This document shows, piece by piece, positions 1 to 7,104 of a DNA stretch of 64,000 nt; positions within the stretch are counted from its first letter, which is position 1, and each line of letters opens with the position of its first letter. The stretch covers positions 62,001 to 126,000 of the forward strand of contig CAZQFH010000001.1 of assembly GCA_964592595.1 (NCBI GenBank), in the 5' to 3' direction. This DNA comes from UBA5536 sp964592595 (GTDB lineage: Bacteria; Bacteroidota; Bacteroidia; Bacteroidales; F082). The notes beneath the pieces were generated by a model. The model searched no databases. It was not told where the DNA came from and was given only the letters and a program-made list of their open reading frames with translations. A program made the position numbers and the translations under genes.

Positions 1-227
1 ATAATCAGCTTAGCAAACAGGTTAAAGATCTGACTGACGAAAACGAAGCCTTGAAGTCGGAATTGGCGGAGCTTCAGCAATCGCACAGTCAACTAACAGA
101 TCAATTAAATAAAAAAATTATTGTAAACGTGCTCGAAGGCGAGAAGGAATTAGAAGAAGGACGAAAGCTCATACAAGGGCTTATGCGGGAAATAGATCAT
201 TGTGTTGCTTTATTGAACAAAGGATAG
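1..227 (+). CDS. Coiled-coil protein upstream of zapA (3' end only)
   Basis: The reading frame enters from the left edge of the window (first full codon at position 3) and stops with TAG at 225-227, giving about 74 C-terminal residues. The first 40 or so are rich in Leu, Lys, Glu and Gln with heptad-like spacing, as in a coiled coil. The stop lies 15 bases before the zapA start, so the two are probably co-transcribed. In Bacteroidota a small coiled-coil protein commonly precedes zapA; whether it takes part in division is inference from position only. The N-terminus is outside the window, so total length and any membrane anchor are unknown. Confidence 0.7.
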   Translation, partial: NQLSKQVKDLTDENEALKSELAELQQSHSQLTDQLNKKIIVNVLEGEKELEEGRKLIQGLMREIDHCVALLNKG

Positions 228-242
228 CAAACAGCAAATATT

Positions 243-536
243 ATGAATGAAATCACGATCAATATTATCATTGCAGAACGAACCTATAAGCTGCGGATTC
301 CAAGTTCGGATGAAGAAAGGGTTCGTAAGGCTGCTGCATCGATAAATGATCGGATAAAGGCTTATGGAAATGCCTATGCCTACAAAGATCATCAGGATTT
401 ATTGGCCATGACAGCCCTACAACTGGCTACCTCAGAGGCCAATCTGAAAGATGAACTTGCTTTTAAAAATAATCGTTTGGATGAAAAACTACATCAACTG
501 GACGAGCTGTTAACAGACCATTTGACAGTAAATTAA
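243..536 (+). CDS. zapA: Cell division protein ZapA
   Basis: The product has 97 residues, normal for ZapA, which binds FtsZ filaments in the cytoplasm and promotes their bundling at the division ring. The N-terminal half has the family pattern: a short beta hairpin (ITINIIIAERTYKLRIP), then a helical region with EERVRKAA and an IKAY segment; the C-terminal half is a long helix suited to the dimer/tetramer coiled coil (AMTALQLA onward). It follows a coiled-coil gene by 15 bases and precedes a 6S RNA candidate and rny. No Shine-Dalgarno sequence is apparent, as is usual in Bacteroidota. ZapA family members are divergent, but position and fold pattern agree. Confidence 0.88.
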   Translation: MNEITINIIIAERTYKLRIPSSDEERVRKAAASINDRIKAYGNAYAYKDHQDLLAMTALQLATSEANLKDELAFKNNRLDEKLHQLDELLTDHLTVN

Positions 537-554
537 CGCAACATTAGTTCTTTG
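521..554 (+). promoter_or_regulatory. Possible promoter of the 6S RNA
   Basis: A TTTG at 521-524, inside the 3' end of zapA, and an imperfect -7 element ending in TTTG at 551-554 are separated by roughly the Bacteroidota spacing. Transcription would start about 8 bases downstream, right where the long closing stem of the RNA begins (562). The -7 box deviates from TAnnTTTG, so this is tentative. Confidence 0.35.
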
Positions 555-559
555 AAGAG

Positions 560-757
560 ATATGCCCGCTTAATTCAAACCGTGATTGTAAACTCAACAT
601 TACCATCATAAGGGTTTGCTCATTGATCATAAAAACAGGCCTCACTCCTTAGGGAGTTTTACTACGGTAAAACAGTGGAAGTTTGCGCGGTCAGGCTGCC
701 CTAAACGTGTCTGAGAGGGGTTTACCAACTCCTTTGAATTAAGTCGGGCATTTTTTT
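560..757 (+). ncRNA. ssrS: 6S RNA (SsrS) candidate
   Basis: The 258-base gap between zapA and rny has no good reading frame but can fold well. Bases 562-579 pair with 733-751 to form a closing stem of 18 pairs with one bulged base, framing an RNA of about 190 nt, the usual 6S length. Inside are two more perfect hairpins, ACTCC/GGAGT and TTTAC/GTAAA. The 3' arm runs directly into T7 (751-757), as in an intrinsic terminator. 6S RNA mimics an open promoter and sequesters RNA polymerase holoenzyme. In Proteobacteria ssrS also lies next to zapA, which supports the call. I could not run a covariance model, so the family assignment is inference; the structured RNA itself is visible. Confidence 0.72.
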
Positions 758-794
758 ATTCCTTTTTTTTTCGGGCTTTTGAAAGAAATTAACT

Positions 795-2336
795 ATGGAA
801 ATTTTAATTTATGCCCTGGTGCTGTTGACCGGTCTTGGTCTGGGAGCACTTTTAGCGGCTACTTTGCTCCGAAAAGCGCTCACCAAAAAAAGTGAGTTGC
901 TTTTGGAAGAAGCAAAGGAAAAGGCCGAGGTGATTAAGAAAGAGAAGATTCTGCAGGCAAAAGAAAAATTTATTCAGCTGAAGGCTGACCACGAAAAAAT
1001 GATTGCTGAAAAGAATCGCGAAATGCAAAAAGCCGAAAACAGGCTTCAAAATAAAGAACAGCAGTTTGCGCAGAGAATGGAAGAATATCAGCGTAAACAA
1101 AAGGAGCTCAACGCACTGCGACAAAATCTGAATACACAGCTTGATATTCTGAACAAACGACAGGAGGAACTGGACAAAACACAAGACGCACAGGTTAAAC
1201 AGCTTGAGAAACTTTCAGGGCTATCAGCAAATGAGGCTAAAGAACAGCTTATCGAATTGATGAAAGATGAAGCTACTTCGGAAGCGATGGTACTGGTAAA
1301 AGACATCACCGAAGAAGCCAAATTAACAGCTAATATGGCTGCAAAAAAGATAGTGGTCGAAACTATTCAACGCACTGCTGCTGAGCATGCTATTGAAAAT
1401 ACTGTTACGGTATTTAATATCGAAAGCGACGAAATAAAAGGCCGTATTATTGGACGCGAAGGTCGTAACATCAGAGCTTTGGAAGCCCTTACAGGGGTCG
1501 AGATTATCATTGACGACAGCCCTGATGCCATTTTGCTTTCAGGATTTGATCCGGTACGACGCGAAATAGCACGTATTTCACTTCAAAAACTGGTGACAGA
1601 TGGACGTATCCACCCGGCTCGTATTGAGGAAGTTGTAAAGAAAACCGAGAAACAGATAGAACAGGAAATCCTGGAAACGGGGAAACGAACGGTTATCGAC
1701 CTCGGCATTCATAACCTGCATGCTGAGTTGGTTAAAATGATCGGCAGGATGAAATACCGCTCCTCGTACGGGCAAAATTTGTTACAACATTCAATCGAAG
1801 TTGCCAAATTAAGTGCTACGATGGCTTCCGAGCTTGGTTTGAATACAAAGATAGCCAAACGGGCTGGTTTGCTTCACGATATAGGTAAGATTGCCGAAAA
1901 CGCTGAAGAATTGCCTCATGCAATTTTAGGAATGAAAATCGCTGAAAAGTTTAAGGAAAAGCCCGACGTTTGTAATGCTATCGGTGCACACCACGATGAG
2001 ATTGAAATGGAAACACTTATTGCTCCTATTGTGCAGGTGTGTGATGCTATTTCCGGTGCACGACCAGGTGCTCGCCGCGAAGTAGTTGAGGCTTATATCC
2101 AACGGCTTAAAAAATTGGAAGAGATGGCGTTGAATTATCCCGGCGTTGTAAAAACTTATGCTATTCAGGCTGGTCGTGAGTTGAGGGTTATCGTTGGTGC
2201 CGACAAAGTAACTGATGCGGATGCCGACAGACTTGCTTATGACCTATCGCGCAAGATACAAACTGAAATGACTTATCCCGGACAAATAAAAATAACCGTC
2301 ATTCGCGAAACACGCGCAGTTAGTTATGCGAAATAA
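795..2336 (+). CDS. rny: Ribonuclease Y
   Basis: The 513-residue product is full length for RNase Y, the membrane-bound endoribonuclease that starts mRNA decay. In order: one N-terminal membrane helix (residues about 2-25), a long charged coiled coil (30-170), a KH RNA-binding domain with its GxxG loop at G220-G223, and an HD phosphohydrolase domain with the HDIGK motif (H361, D362) and a downstream AHHDE. It follows the 6S RNA candidate by 37 bases, and I see no separate -7 box in that gap, so it may be read from zapA or from 6S read-through. All key residues are present. Confidence 0.97.
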   Translation: MEILIYALVLLTGLGLGALLAATLLRKALTKKSELLLEEAKEKAEVIKKEKILQAKEKFIQLKADHEKMIAEKNREMQKAENRLQNKEQQFAQRMEEYQRKQKELNALRQNLNTQLDILNKRQEELDKTQDAQVKQLEKLSGLSANEAKEQLIELMKDEATSEAMVLVKDITEEAKLTANMAAKKIVVETIQRTAAEHAIENTVTVFNIESDEIKGRIIGREGRNIRALEALTGVEIIIDDSPDAILLSGFDPVRREIARISLQKLVTDGRIHPARIEEVVKKTEKQIEQEILETGKRTVIDLGIHNLHAELVKMIGRMKYRSSYGQNLLQHSIEVAKLSATMASELGLNTKIAKRAGLLHDIGKIAENAEELPHAILGMKIAEKFKEKPDVCNAIGAHHDEIEMETLIAPIVQVCDAISGARPGARREVVEAYIQRLKKLEEMALNYPGVVKTYAIQAGRELRVIVGADKVTDADADRLAYDLSRKIQTEMTYPGQIKITVIRETRAVSYAK

Positions 2337-2361
2337 ACAAATCAAAAAAACCTCAAACTTT

Positions 2362-2862
2362 ATGAAAAAATTAATTGTGTCGTTGATGCTGATTTTTGCG
2401 ACAAGTTTTACTTTTGCCCAAAGCCCAATAGGCGATGGCGGCAAGCAAATCAATTTTGGTACTGGTTTTTCAAACTGGGGGATTCCTATTTATGTAGGGA
2501 TGGATTTTGGTGTGCATCCTGACATTACAGTAGGATTTAATGCCTCCTTCAGAACTTATAACGAAAGCTGGTTCAGCGATAATTATAACCACACCATTAT
2601 CGGACTGTTTGCCAATGGCAATTACCATTTTAACACCTTGTTAAATATTCCCCGCGAATGGGATTTTTATGCCGGACTTAGCGCAGGATGGGTTATCTGG
2701 AATGCTGCAAGCGGTTATGGTGGAAGCAATTCATCCGGTTTTGGAATTGATGCTCAAATAGGTGGACGCTATTATTGGAGCGAACGCTGGGGTGTGAACC
2801 TCGAATTTGGTGGTGGTAATGCAGCCTCGGGTGGCCGTATCGGTGTGAGTTATAAACTCTGA
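2362..2862 (+). CDS. Small outer-membrane beta-barrel protein
   Basis: I place the start at the ATG at 2362, because it gives a clean signal peptide (MKKLIVSLMLIFATSFTFAQ); an in-frame ATG at 2326 would overlap rny and put a polar stretch before it. The mature part, about 145 residues, alternates polar and aromatic residues in short strands separated by Gly/Asn-rich turns, and ends in a hydrophobic strand (IGVSYKL), as small OmpW/OmpX-like barrels do. It starts 25 bases after rny and may be co-transcribed. No specific substrate or family can be named; a surface or porin-like role is inference. Confidence 0.72.
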   Translation: MKKLIVSLMLIFATSFTFAQSPIGDGGKQINFGTGFSNWGIPIYVGMDFGVHPDITVGFNASFRTYNESWFSDNYNHTIIGLFANGNYHFNTLLNIPREWDFYAGLSAGWVIWNAASGYGGSNSSGFGIDAQIGGRYYWSERWGVNLEFGGGNAASGGRIGVSYKL

Positions 2863-2877
2863 TCATTACTTGTGTCT

Positions 2878-2917
2878 AATAAAAAAAGCGCTTGTCAGTT
2901 TACTGATCAGGCGCTTT
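2878..2917 (-). terminator. Intrinsic terminator of the ruvX-def-lipoprotein operon
   Basis: Bases 2885-2898 pair with 2903-2917 around a TTTA loop, with one or two interruptions, and on the reverse strand the stem is followed by a T7 run. It begins 3 bases past the lipoprotein stop. It also lies in the convergent gap after the barrel gene, but forward-strand T content is weak. Confidence 0.75.
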
Positions 2918-2920
2918 GTC

Positions 2921-3466
2921 TTAGTTGTTATTTTCTTCAAACGCTCGGATCATATCCTCCGGACTCTTTCCCAGAAAGCTTAAAGCACTTTTTGCATCAT
3001 CAGCAAAATCATGCTCTGGATAAGTTTTAAGTAGTTTTTCGTAGGATTGCCTTGCCCTTGCAGTATCACCAATTTGCTGATCATAAATAAAACCTTCTAA
3101 AAACAAGGCCACACCAGCATGATAGTTTTCGGGGTAACTTTTCAAAAATGTTGAAATCAGTTTAAGGCTTTCATTAGTGCGGGGCAGGTTGATGGAAAGG
3201 TCAATGGCCTTGAACAGGTAGTCGGACGAAATGCTGTCGGCTGGCCAATTTTGTTGATAGGTCTGATAACGTTCAATCAGTCGTTCGGCTGAATCATTTA
3301 TGATTGTGCCATTACTCAGTAATACATTTTTTTCGCTTTGCGCAATTTGTTGCTGAAAAGCTGATTTATCCCATGTAGCTTGTTGGCCTGAGGGTCCTTT
3401 GCATTGAATGATCAAAGAAGCGAGCAGAACGACAATAAAACCTGAAACTAATCTGGACTTTAGCAT
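2921..3466 (-). CDS. Tetratricopeptide-repeat lipoprotein
   Basis: The product has 181 residues. A hydrophobic N-terminus (residues 4-21) ends in IIQC, an imperfect lipobox with Gln at -1; Cys22 is the likely lipidated residue, which would place it in the periplasm on a membrane. The C-terminal half contains helix pairs of TPR type (GDTARARQSYEKLL and following). TPRs are protein-protein scaffolds; the partner is unknown. Its start is separated from the def stop by one base, so it is the last gene of ruvX-def-TPR. This order recurs in Bacteroidota, but I know of no functional link to deformylation. Confidence 0.75.
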   Translation of the reverse strand: MLKSRLVSGFIVVLLASLIIQCKGPSGQQATWDKSAFQQQIAQSEKNVLLSNGTIINDSAERLIERYQTYQQNWPADSISSDYLFKAIDLSINLPRTNESLKLISTFLKSYPENYHAGVALFLEGFIYDQQIGDTARARQSYEKLLKTYPEHDFADDAKSALSFLGKSPEDMIRAFEENNN

Positions 3467-3467
3467 A

Positions 3468-4040
3468 TTACCTGACTTTTTTTCGTGTTTTAGGGAAAAT
3501 CATCCGGTACTCCACATCAACTTTTCCTTCCGAAATATCTCGGAGTTTTCCTTTGAGTAGCATTTTTTTCAAGGCTGGCAACCGATCAACATAAAGGATG
3601 CCATCGATATGATCATATTCATGCTGAATGATTCTGGCTAAGATACCGGAATAAGTTTCTTCGCGTGTTTCAAAGTTTTCGTCCTGATAGCGGAGCCTTA
3701 TTTCCGGCTGACGGCTCACATCCTCATTCATTCCGGGTAAACTCAGACAGCCTTCACCCATTGTCCAGGCTTCACCGTTTTCGCTCAACATCTCGGCATT
3801 GATAAAAACTTTTTTAAACTCCTTTGCTTCAGGGTGATCTTCACCATAGGGCGTGGCGTCGATAACAAAAAGCCGAATGGATTTGTTAATCTGTGGCGCA
3901 GCTAAGCCAACACCAGAGGCCTCGTACATGGTTTCCCACATATTTTCAATGAGTTCAGAAATCCCATCGTATTCGGGTGAAATATTTTCGGCAACCTTTT
4001 TCAATACAGGATGTCCGTAGGCTACAATTGGTAATATCAT
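3468..4040 (-). CDS. def: Peptide deformylase
   Basis: It removes the formyl group from the N-terminal methionine of new proteins, using a bound Fe2+ or Zn2+. All three family motifs are present in a 190-residue protein: GVGLAAPQ (residues 43-50), EGCLSLP with metal ligand C98, and HEYDH with metal ligands H140 and H144 and catalytic E141. The start overlaps the ruvX stop by 4 bases (ATGA), so translation is probably coupled. The position between ruvX and the TPR lipoprotein gene matches other Bacteroidota. Confidence 0.97.
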   Translation of the reverse strand: MILPIVAYGHPVLKKVAENISPEYDGISELIENMWETMYEASGVGLAAPQINKSIRLFVIDATPYGEDHPEAKEFKKVFINAEMLSENGEAWTMGEGCLSLPGMNEDVSRQPEIRLRYQDENFETREETYSGILARIIQHEYDHIDGILYVDRLPALKKMLLKGKLRDISEGKVDVEYRMIFPKTRKKVR

Positions 4041-4462
4041 TTGGTTCTGTTTTTTTGTGATTCCATAAATGATTGCAGGATAATGGTGGCACTGATGGTG
4101 TCGACCAGACTTTTGTCCTGTCGTTTCTTTTTGCTCAGTCCGGCATCAATCATACTTTGAAATGCCATAACCGAGGTGAATCGTTCATCAAATCGTTGAA
4201 TGTCCAAATCCGGAAAGGCATTTCTCAGACGGTTTACAAAAGGTTCGATGAAGCGAGCAGCTTCAGAGGGGTTGTTGTGCATGTCTTTGGGTTCTCCAAC
4301 AACAACTGTGTTTACCTTTTCATTTGCCAGGTAGTTTTTAAGAAAGTCGAAAACATCGTGGCTGCGAACTGTTGTTAACCCATTGGCAATCAGTTGTAAC
4401 TCATCAGTAACAGCTATTCCACAGCGTTTTCTGCCATAATCGACGGCTAATATTCTTCCCAT
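4037..4462 (-). CDS. ruvX: RuvX/YqgF-family Holliday junction resolvase-like nuclease
   Basis: The 141-residue product has the RNase H-like fold signature of YqgF: ILAVDYGRKRCGIAV at the N-terminus with the first catalytic Asp (D7), VVGEPKDM in the middle, and the RFDERFTS segment followed near the C-terminus by a conserved Asp in SLVDTISA. Family members act on DNA junctions or in 16S rRNA 5'-end maturation; which applies here cannot be told from sequence. It is the first gene of the reverse operon with def. A perfect -7 box lies about 30 bases upstream. Confidence 0.93.
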   Translation of the reverse strand: MGRILAVDYGRKRCGIAVTDELQLIANGLTTVRSHDVFDFLKNYLANEKVNTVVVGEPKDMHNNPSEAARFIEPFVNRLRNAFPDLDIQRFDERFTSVMAFQSMIDAGLSKKKRQDKSLVDTISATIILQSFMESQKNRTK

Positions 4463-4490
4463 TTCTGATAAGTATGCTTTTTTGCTGCGG

Positions 4491-4498
4491 CAAAATTA
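4491..4498 (-). promoter_or_regulatory. -7 box of the ruvX operon
   Basis: On the reverse strand this reads TAATTTTG, a perfect match to the Bacteroidota -7 box TAnnTTTG. It lies 29 bases upstream of the ruvX start. I did not find a convincing -33 TTTG at the expected distance. Confidence 0.5.
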
Positions 4499-4550
4499 CG
4501 AAAACAATCTGATGCATAGGGTTAGTGCATCCAGTAAGCAGGCTTTTTTG

Positions 4551-4558
4551 TAATTTCG
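4551..4558 (+). promoter_or_regulatory. -7 box of dapD
   Basis: TAATTTCG differs from TAnnTTTG at one position and sits 19 bases before the dapD start, implying a short leader of about 10 bases. The two divergent -7 boxes (ruvX and dapD) are about 50 bases apart. Confidence 0.4.
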
Positions 4559-4576
4559 GGGCTTTAAAACATTTGT

Positions 4577-5392
4577 ATGCAAAATATAAAAAACATCATC
4601 GAACAAGCCTGGGAAAGCCGTGAAATGCTACAGCAGAAGGAAGTTCAACAGACAATAGTAGATGTAATAGATTTATTGGATCAGGGAAAACTAAGGGTAG
4701 CCGAGCAAAAAGAAGGAATTTGGGTGGTTAATGATTGGGTAAAAAAGGCCGTAATTCTGTATTTTCCTATTCGCAGGATGGAGACAATGGAGGTAGGCAT
4801 GTTGGAGTTTCACGATAAAATTCCACTTAAAAAGGATTATGCCCGCCTCGGCGTGCGTGTGGTTCCTCATGCTATTGCCAGACACGGGGCATTTTTGGAA
4901 AGAGGTGTTATCATGATGCCATCTTATGTAAATATTGGCGCTTATGTAGGAGCTGGCACCATGGTAGATACTTGGGCTACAGTTGGTTCGTGTGCACAGA
5001 TCGGAAAAAATGTACACCTGAGCGGAGGCGTTGGAATTGGAGGTGTGCTCGAACCCGTTCAGGCTGCTCCGGTAATTATTGAAGACAATTGCTTTATTGG
5101 CTCCAGGGCTATTGTCGTTGAAGGCGTAAGGGTGGAAAGGGAAGCTGTATTGGGTGCTAATGTTGTGCTCACCAAATCCACTAAAATTATTGATGTTAGT
5201 GGGCCAAAACCAATTGAATTAAAAGGTGTTGTTCCGGCTCGCTCAGTAGTGATTCCGGGCAGCTACACCAAAAAATTCCCGGCAGGAGCATATCAGGTTT
5301 CCTGTGCTTTAATTATTGGTAAACGCAAAGCCTCTACTGATCTGAAAACTTCGCTCAATGATGCTTTGCGTGAGTATGATGTGGTGGTTTAA
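4577..5392 (+). CDS. dapD: Tetrahydrodipicolinate N-succinyltransferase
   Basis: The enzyme transfers succinyl from succinyl-CoA to tetrahydrodipicolinate in the lysine and diaminopimelate pathway, supplying cell-wall meso-DAP. The 271-residue length is normal. The N-terminal 90 residues form the helical substrate domain; residues about 100-215 show the hexapeptide repeats of a left-handed beta helix (for example GAYVGAGTMVDTWATVGSC, then IGKNVHLSGGVGIGG). The substrate-binding segment ending in PARSVVIPGSYTK is present. It is alone on the forward strand, divergent from ruvX. Confidence 0.95.
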   Translation: MQNIKNIIEQAWESREMLQQKEVQQTIVDVIDLLDQGKLRVAEQKEGIWVVNDWVKKAVILYFPIRRMETMEVGMLEFHDKIPLKKDYARLGVRVVPHAIARHGAFLERGVIMMPSYVNIGAYVGAGTMVDTWATVGSCAQIGKNVHLSGGVGIGGVLEPVQAAPVIIEDNCFIGSRAIVVEGVRVEREAVLGANVVLTKSTKIIDVSGPKPIELKGVVPARSVVIPGSYTKKFPAGAYQVSCALIIGKRKASTDLKTSLNDALREYDVVV

Positions 5393-5509
5393 TAAAGTAA
5401 TAAATATTTAGTCTGCTTACAGCGCAAAGTTGCCTTTATTTTTCAATTTACTATAGGCTTCGACGATAAATGCTGGATTCAAATATTCAATGCACCGAAT
5501 GAATTAGTG

Positions 5510-6463
5510 ATGATTTTAGATTCGATTAGAAATACAGTTAAAGACAAGCTGGGTTTTAGCAATAAATCCAGCTGGATTACTGAACGACAAAACGAACTTC
5601 AGAATCACTATGAAAATAATGACACGCTTCCATTTAAAATAGTTGACATAAAAACCCACGGATTCCTTACCAAAGTGTTAGGATTGTATTCTTTTGTTCC
5701 ATTTAGCTTTATGCCATGGTTTTATGCTGATATTGATTCATGGGTTGCTGTTGCTCCCAGCCTGATAGACAGGAAATTTTATTGTAAAGTCCACGAATTT
5801 GATAAATCCACGGGTTCCATAATATTGGATGCTGGTTTGCCCCAGTTTAAGAGAGCAGAGCTATTTGAAGGACAAGCCTACAAGGGATTGATAACAAGAA
5901 TATCTGACTTTGGTGTATTTATCGATATTGGATACCATTTTGATTGGAAGTGTGGTTCATTACTCGGTTTGCTGCATAAATCCCAACTTGCAGATTATGA
6001 AGAGTTAAATGATTTTGGCTTGGGACAGGAAATTACGACCATTTACAATGAAATGAACCCTGACGGAAAACCTGTCTTTTGCAACGATAAGGAAAAGAAA
6101 GACTGGGAAAATGGAATACCTCAGAAGCTGGTTGGTCAAACAACTTGGGCGAATGCAGTAAGAAAATCTGATATTGAAACAGTTGAACTATTCGTGGAAG
6201 GAAAATATAAAGCCAGATTAGTTGTTGACAAAAGGACACATTCCTGGAAATCCAGAAAGGAAATATTCGAAGCCATGAATGAATTATCACACGGTGAAAT
6301 GCTAAATTGTGAGGTAATAGGGTCCAACGAAAAAAACAGAACTTTAATAATTAATTGGTTTACAGAGATTGATACTGAAATTATCGGTGTTAACTCAATT
6401 TTAAATAACCTTGATGATAAAACGTTGGAAAAACTTGAGTTATTGAAAAGTATTATTCCCTGA
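5510..6463 (+). CDS. S1-domain protein of unknown function
   Basis: I choose the ATG at 5510; a GTG directly before it at 5507 is also possible. The product has 317 residues and no signal peptide, so it is probably cytoplasmic. Residues about 120-165 match an S1 RNA-binding fold (GLITRISDFGVFIDIG), preceded by a second, weaker OB-like segment from about residue 80. The C-terminal third (from about 190) is not recognised and may hold a third beta-rich domain. The gene stands alone with gaps of 117 and 185 bases. A role in RNA binding or translation is suggested by the S1 domain only. It is somewhat AT-rich compared with dapD. Confidence 0.75.
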   Translation: MILDSIRNTVKDKLGFSNKSSWITERQNELQNHYENNDTLPFKIVDIKTHGFLTKVLGLYSFVPFSFMPWFYADIDSWVAVAPSLIDRKFYCKVHEFDKSTGSIILDAGLPQFKRAELFEGQAYKGLITRISDFGVFIDIGYHFDWKCGSLLGLLHKSQLADYEELNDFGLGQEITTIYNEMNPDGKPVFCNDKEKKDWENGIPQKLVGQTTWANAVRKSDIETVELFVEGKYKARLVVDKRTHSWKSRKEIFEAMNELSHGEMLNCEVIGSNEKNRTLIINWFTEIDTEIIGVNSILNNLDDKTLEKLELLKSIIP

Positions 6464-6560
6464 CATCATTTATAGCGTTTAGCACTGTTGTCTGATTTAA
6501 TAGTATAGGTTCGATGGCATTTATTGTACGTCAATAACTTTTTTATCATCAAATTGATCT

Positions 6561-6568
6561 TATCTTTG
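6561..6568 (+). promoter_or_regulatory. -7 box upstream of the YqaE-like gene
   Basis: TATCTTTG is a perfect TAnnTTTG match 80 bases upstream of the small membrane protein gene, predicting a leader of about 70 bases. No clear -33 box is visible. Confidence 0.45.
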
Positions 6569-6648
6569 GCGGGTAATCTATCATGCTGATGTTGTTTATT
6601 TCAGGAACTCAAAATGGATAATTAACCAAACACCTCAAAAAAAAATCT

Positions 6649-6798
6649 ATGTCGATTTGGAGAGTATTGTTATGTATCCTTTTTCCACCGCTGGCTGTCA
6701 TTGACAAGGGGTGTGGTAGTGTAGTGATTGTGGTTTTGCTTACACTGGCAGGATGGGTTCCCGGGGTGATAGGGGCATTGATCATCAATAAAAAGTAG
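6649..6798 (+). CDS. YqaE/Pmp3-family small membrane protein
   Basis: This gene encodes only 49 residues. The product begins MSIWRVLLCILFPPLAVID and continues with two hydrophobic segments joined by a short KGCG turn. The pattern PPLAV, then GCG, then LTLAGWVPGVIGAL matches the UPF0057/Pmp3 family (E. coli YqaE, yeast Pmp3): two membrane helices in a hairpin. Family members are small inner-membrane or plasma-membrane proteins often linked to salt or membrane-potential stress; the mechanism is not known. The gene has its own -7 box at 6561 and a shared hairpin terminator 28 bases downstream. Confidence 0.88.
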   Translation: MSIWRVLLCILFPPLAVIDKGCGSVVIVVLLTLAGWVPGVIGALIINKK

Positions 6799-6826
6799 GT
6801 TTTGTTGGTTGTTCCATGCCAACAAA

Positions 6827-6856
6827 AAAAGTGATAACCTTTTGATTATCACTTTT
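6827..6856. terminator. Bidirectional intrinsic terminator between the YqaE-like gene and tRNA-His
   Basis: AAAAGTGATAA (6827-6837) pairs perfectly with TTATCACTTTT (6846-6856) around an 8-base loop. It is 28 bases past the small gene and 3 bases past the 3' end of the reverse-strand tRNA, with T-runs on both sides, so it can end transcription in both directions. Confidence 0.75.
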
Positions 6857-6858
6857 AG

Positions 6859-6933
6859 GGTGGAGGACGGGATTCGAACCCGCGACCCTCAGAACCACAA
6901 TCTGATGCTCTAACCAACTGAGCTACAACCACC
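6859..6933 (-). tRNA. tRNA-His (GTG)
   Basis: On the reverse strand the sequence folds as a tRNA: D arm GCTC/GAGC, anticodon stem TCAGA/TCTGA with loop TTGTGGT (anticodon GTG, histidine), T arm with loop TTCGAAT. The extra G at position -1, opposite a C discriminator, is specific to tRNA-His. CCA is not encoded. The acceptor stem GTGGTTG/CCTCCAC has two adjacent non-Watson-Crick positions (5:68 U-U and 6:67 U-C) if aligned in the standard way. A reverse-strand TATATTTG (6946-6953) just upstream is the likely -7 box. Confidence 0.93.
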
Positions 6934-6945
6934 GTTTTGAGGGTG

Positions 6946-6953
6946 CAAATATA
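6946..6953 (-). promoter_or_regulatory. -7 box of tRNA-His
   Basis: The reverse strand reads TATATTTG, a perfect TAnnTTTG match, 13 bases from the 5' end of the tRNA. Confidence 0.5.
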
Positions 6954-7078
6954 CAATCATTTTCAAAAATACGGTATGGCCTTAAAAAAATTCCTTTTTT
7001 TCTTTTCCGCTTTAGTCACAAATTGACGCAGCATATAGGCAAAGCTCTCGGTGCGTAAATTGTAAGCTGGATTTCTTT

Positions 7079-7086
7079 TACATTTG
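7079..7086 (+). promoter_or_regulatory. -7 box of the DppC-like permease gene
   Basis: TACATTTG is a perfect TAnnTTTG match 18 bases before the start codon. An ATTG at 7059-7062 is the nearest -33-like element but at a short spacing (16). Confidence 0.45.
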
Positions 7087-7104
7087 TGATCCAAAGCCAG
7101 ATAA

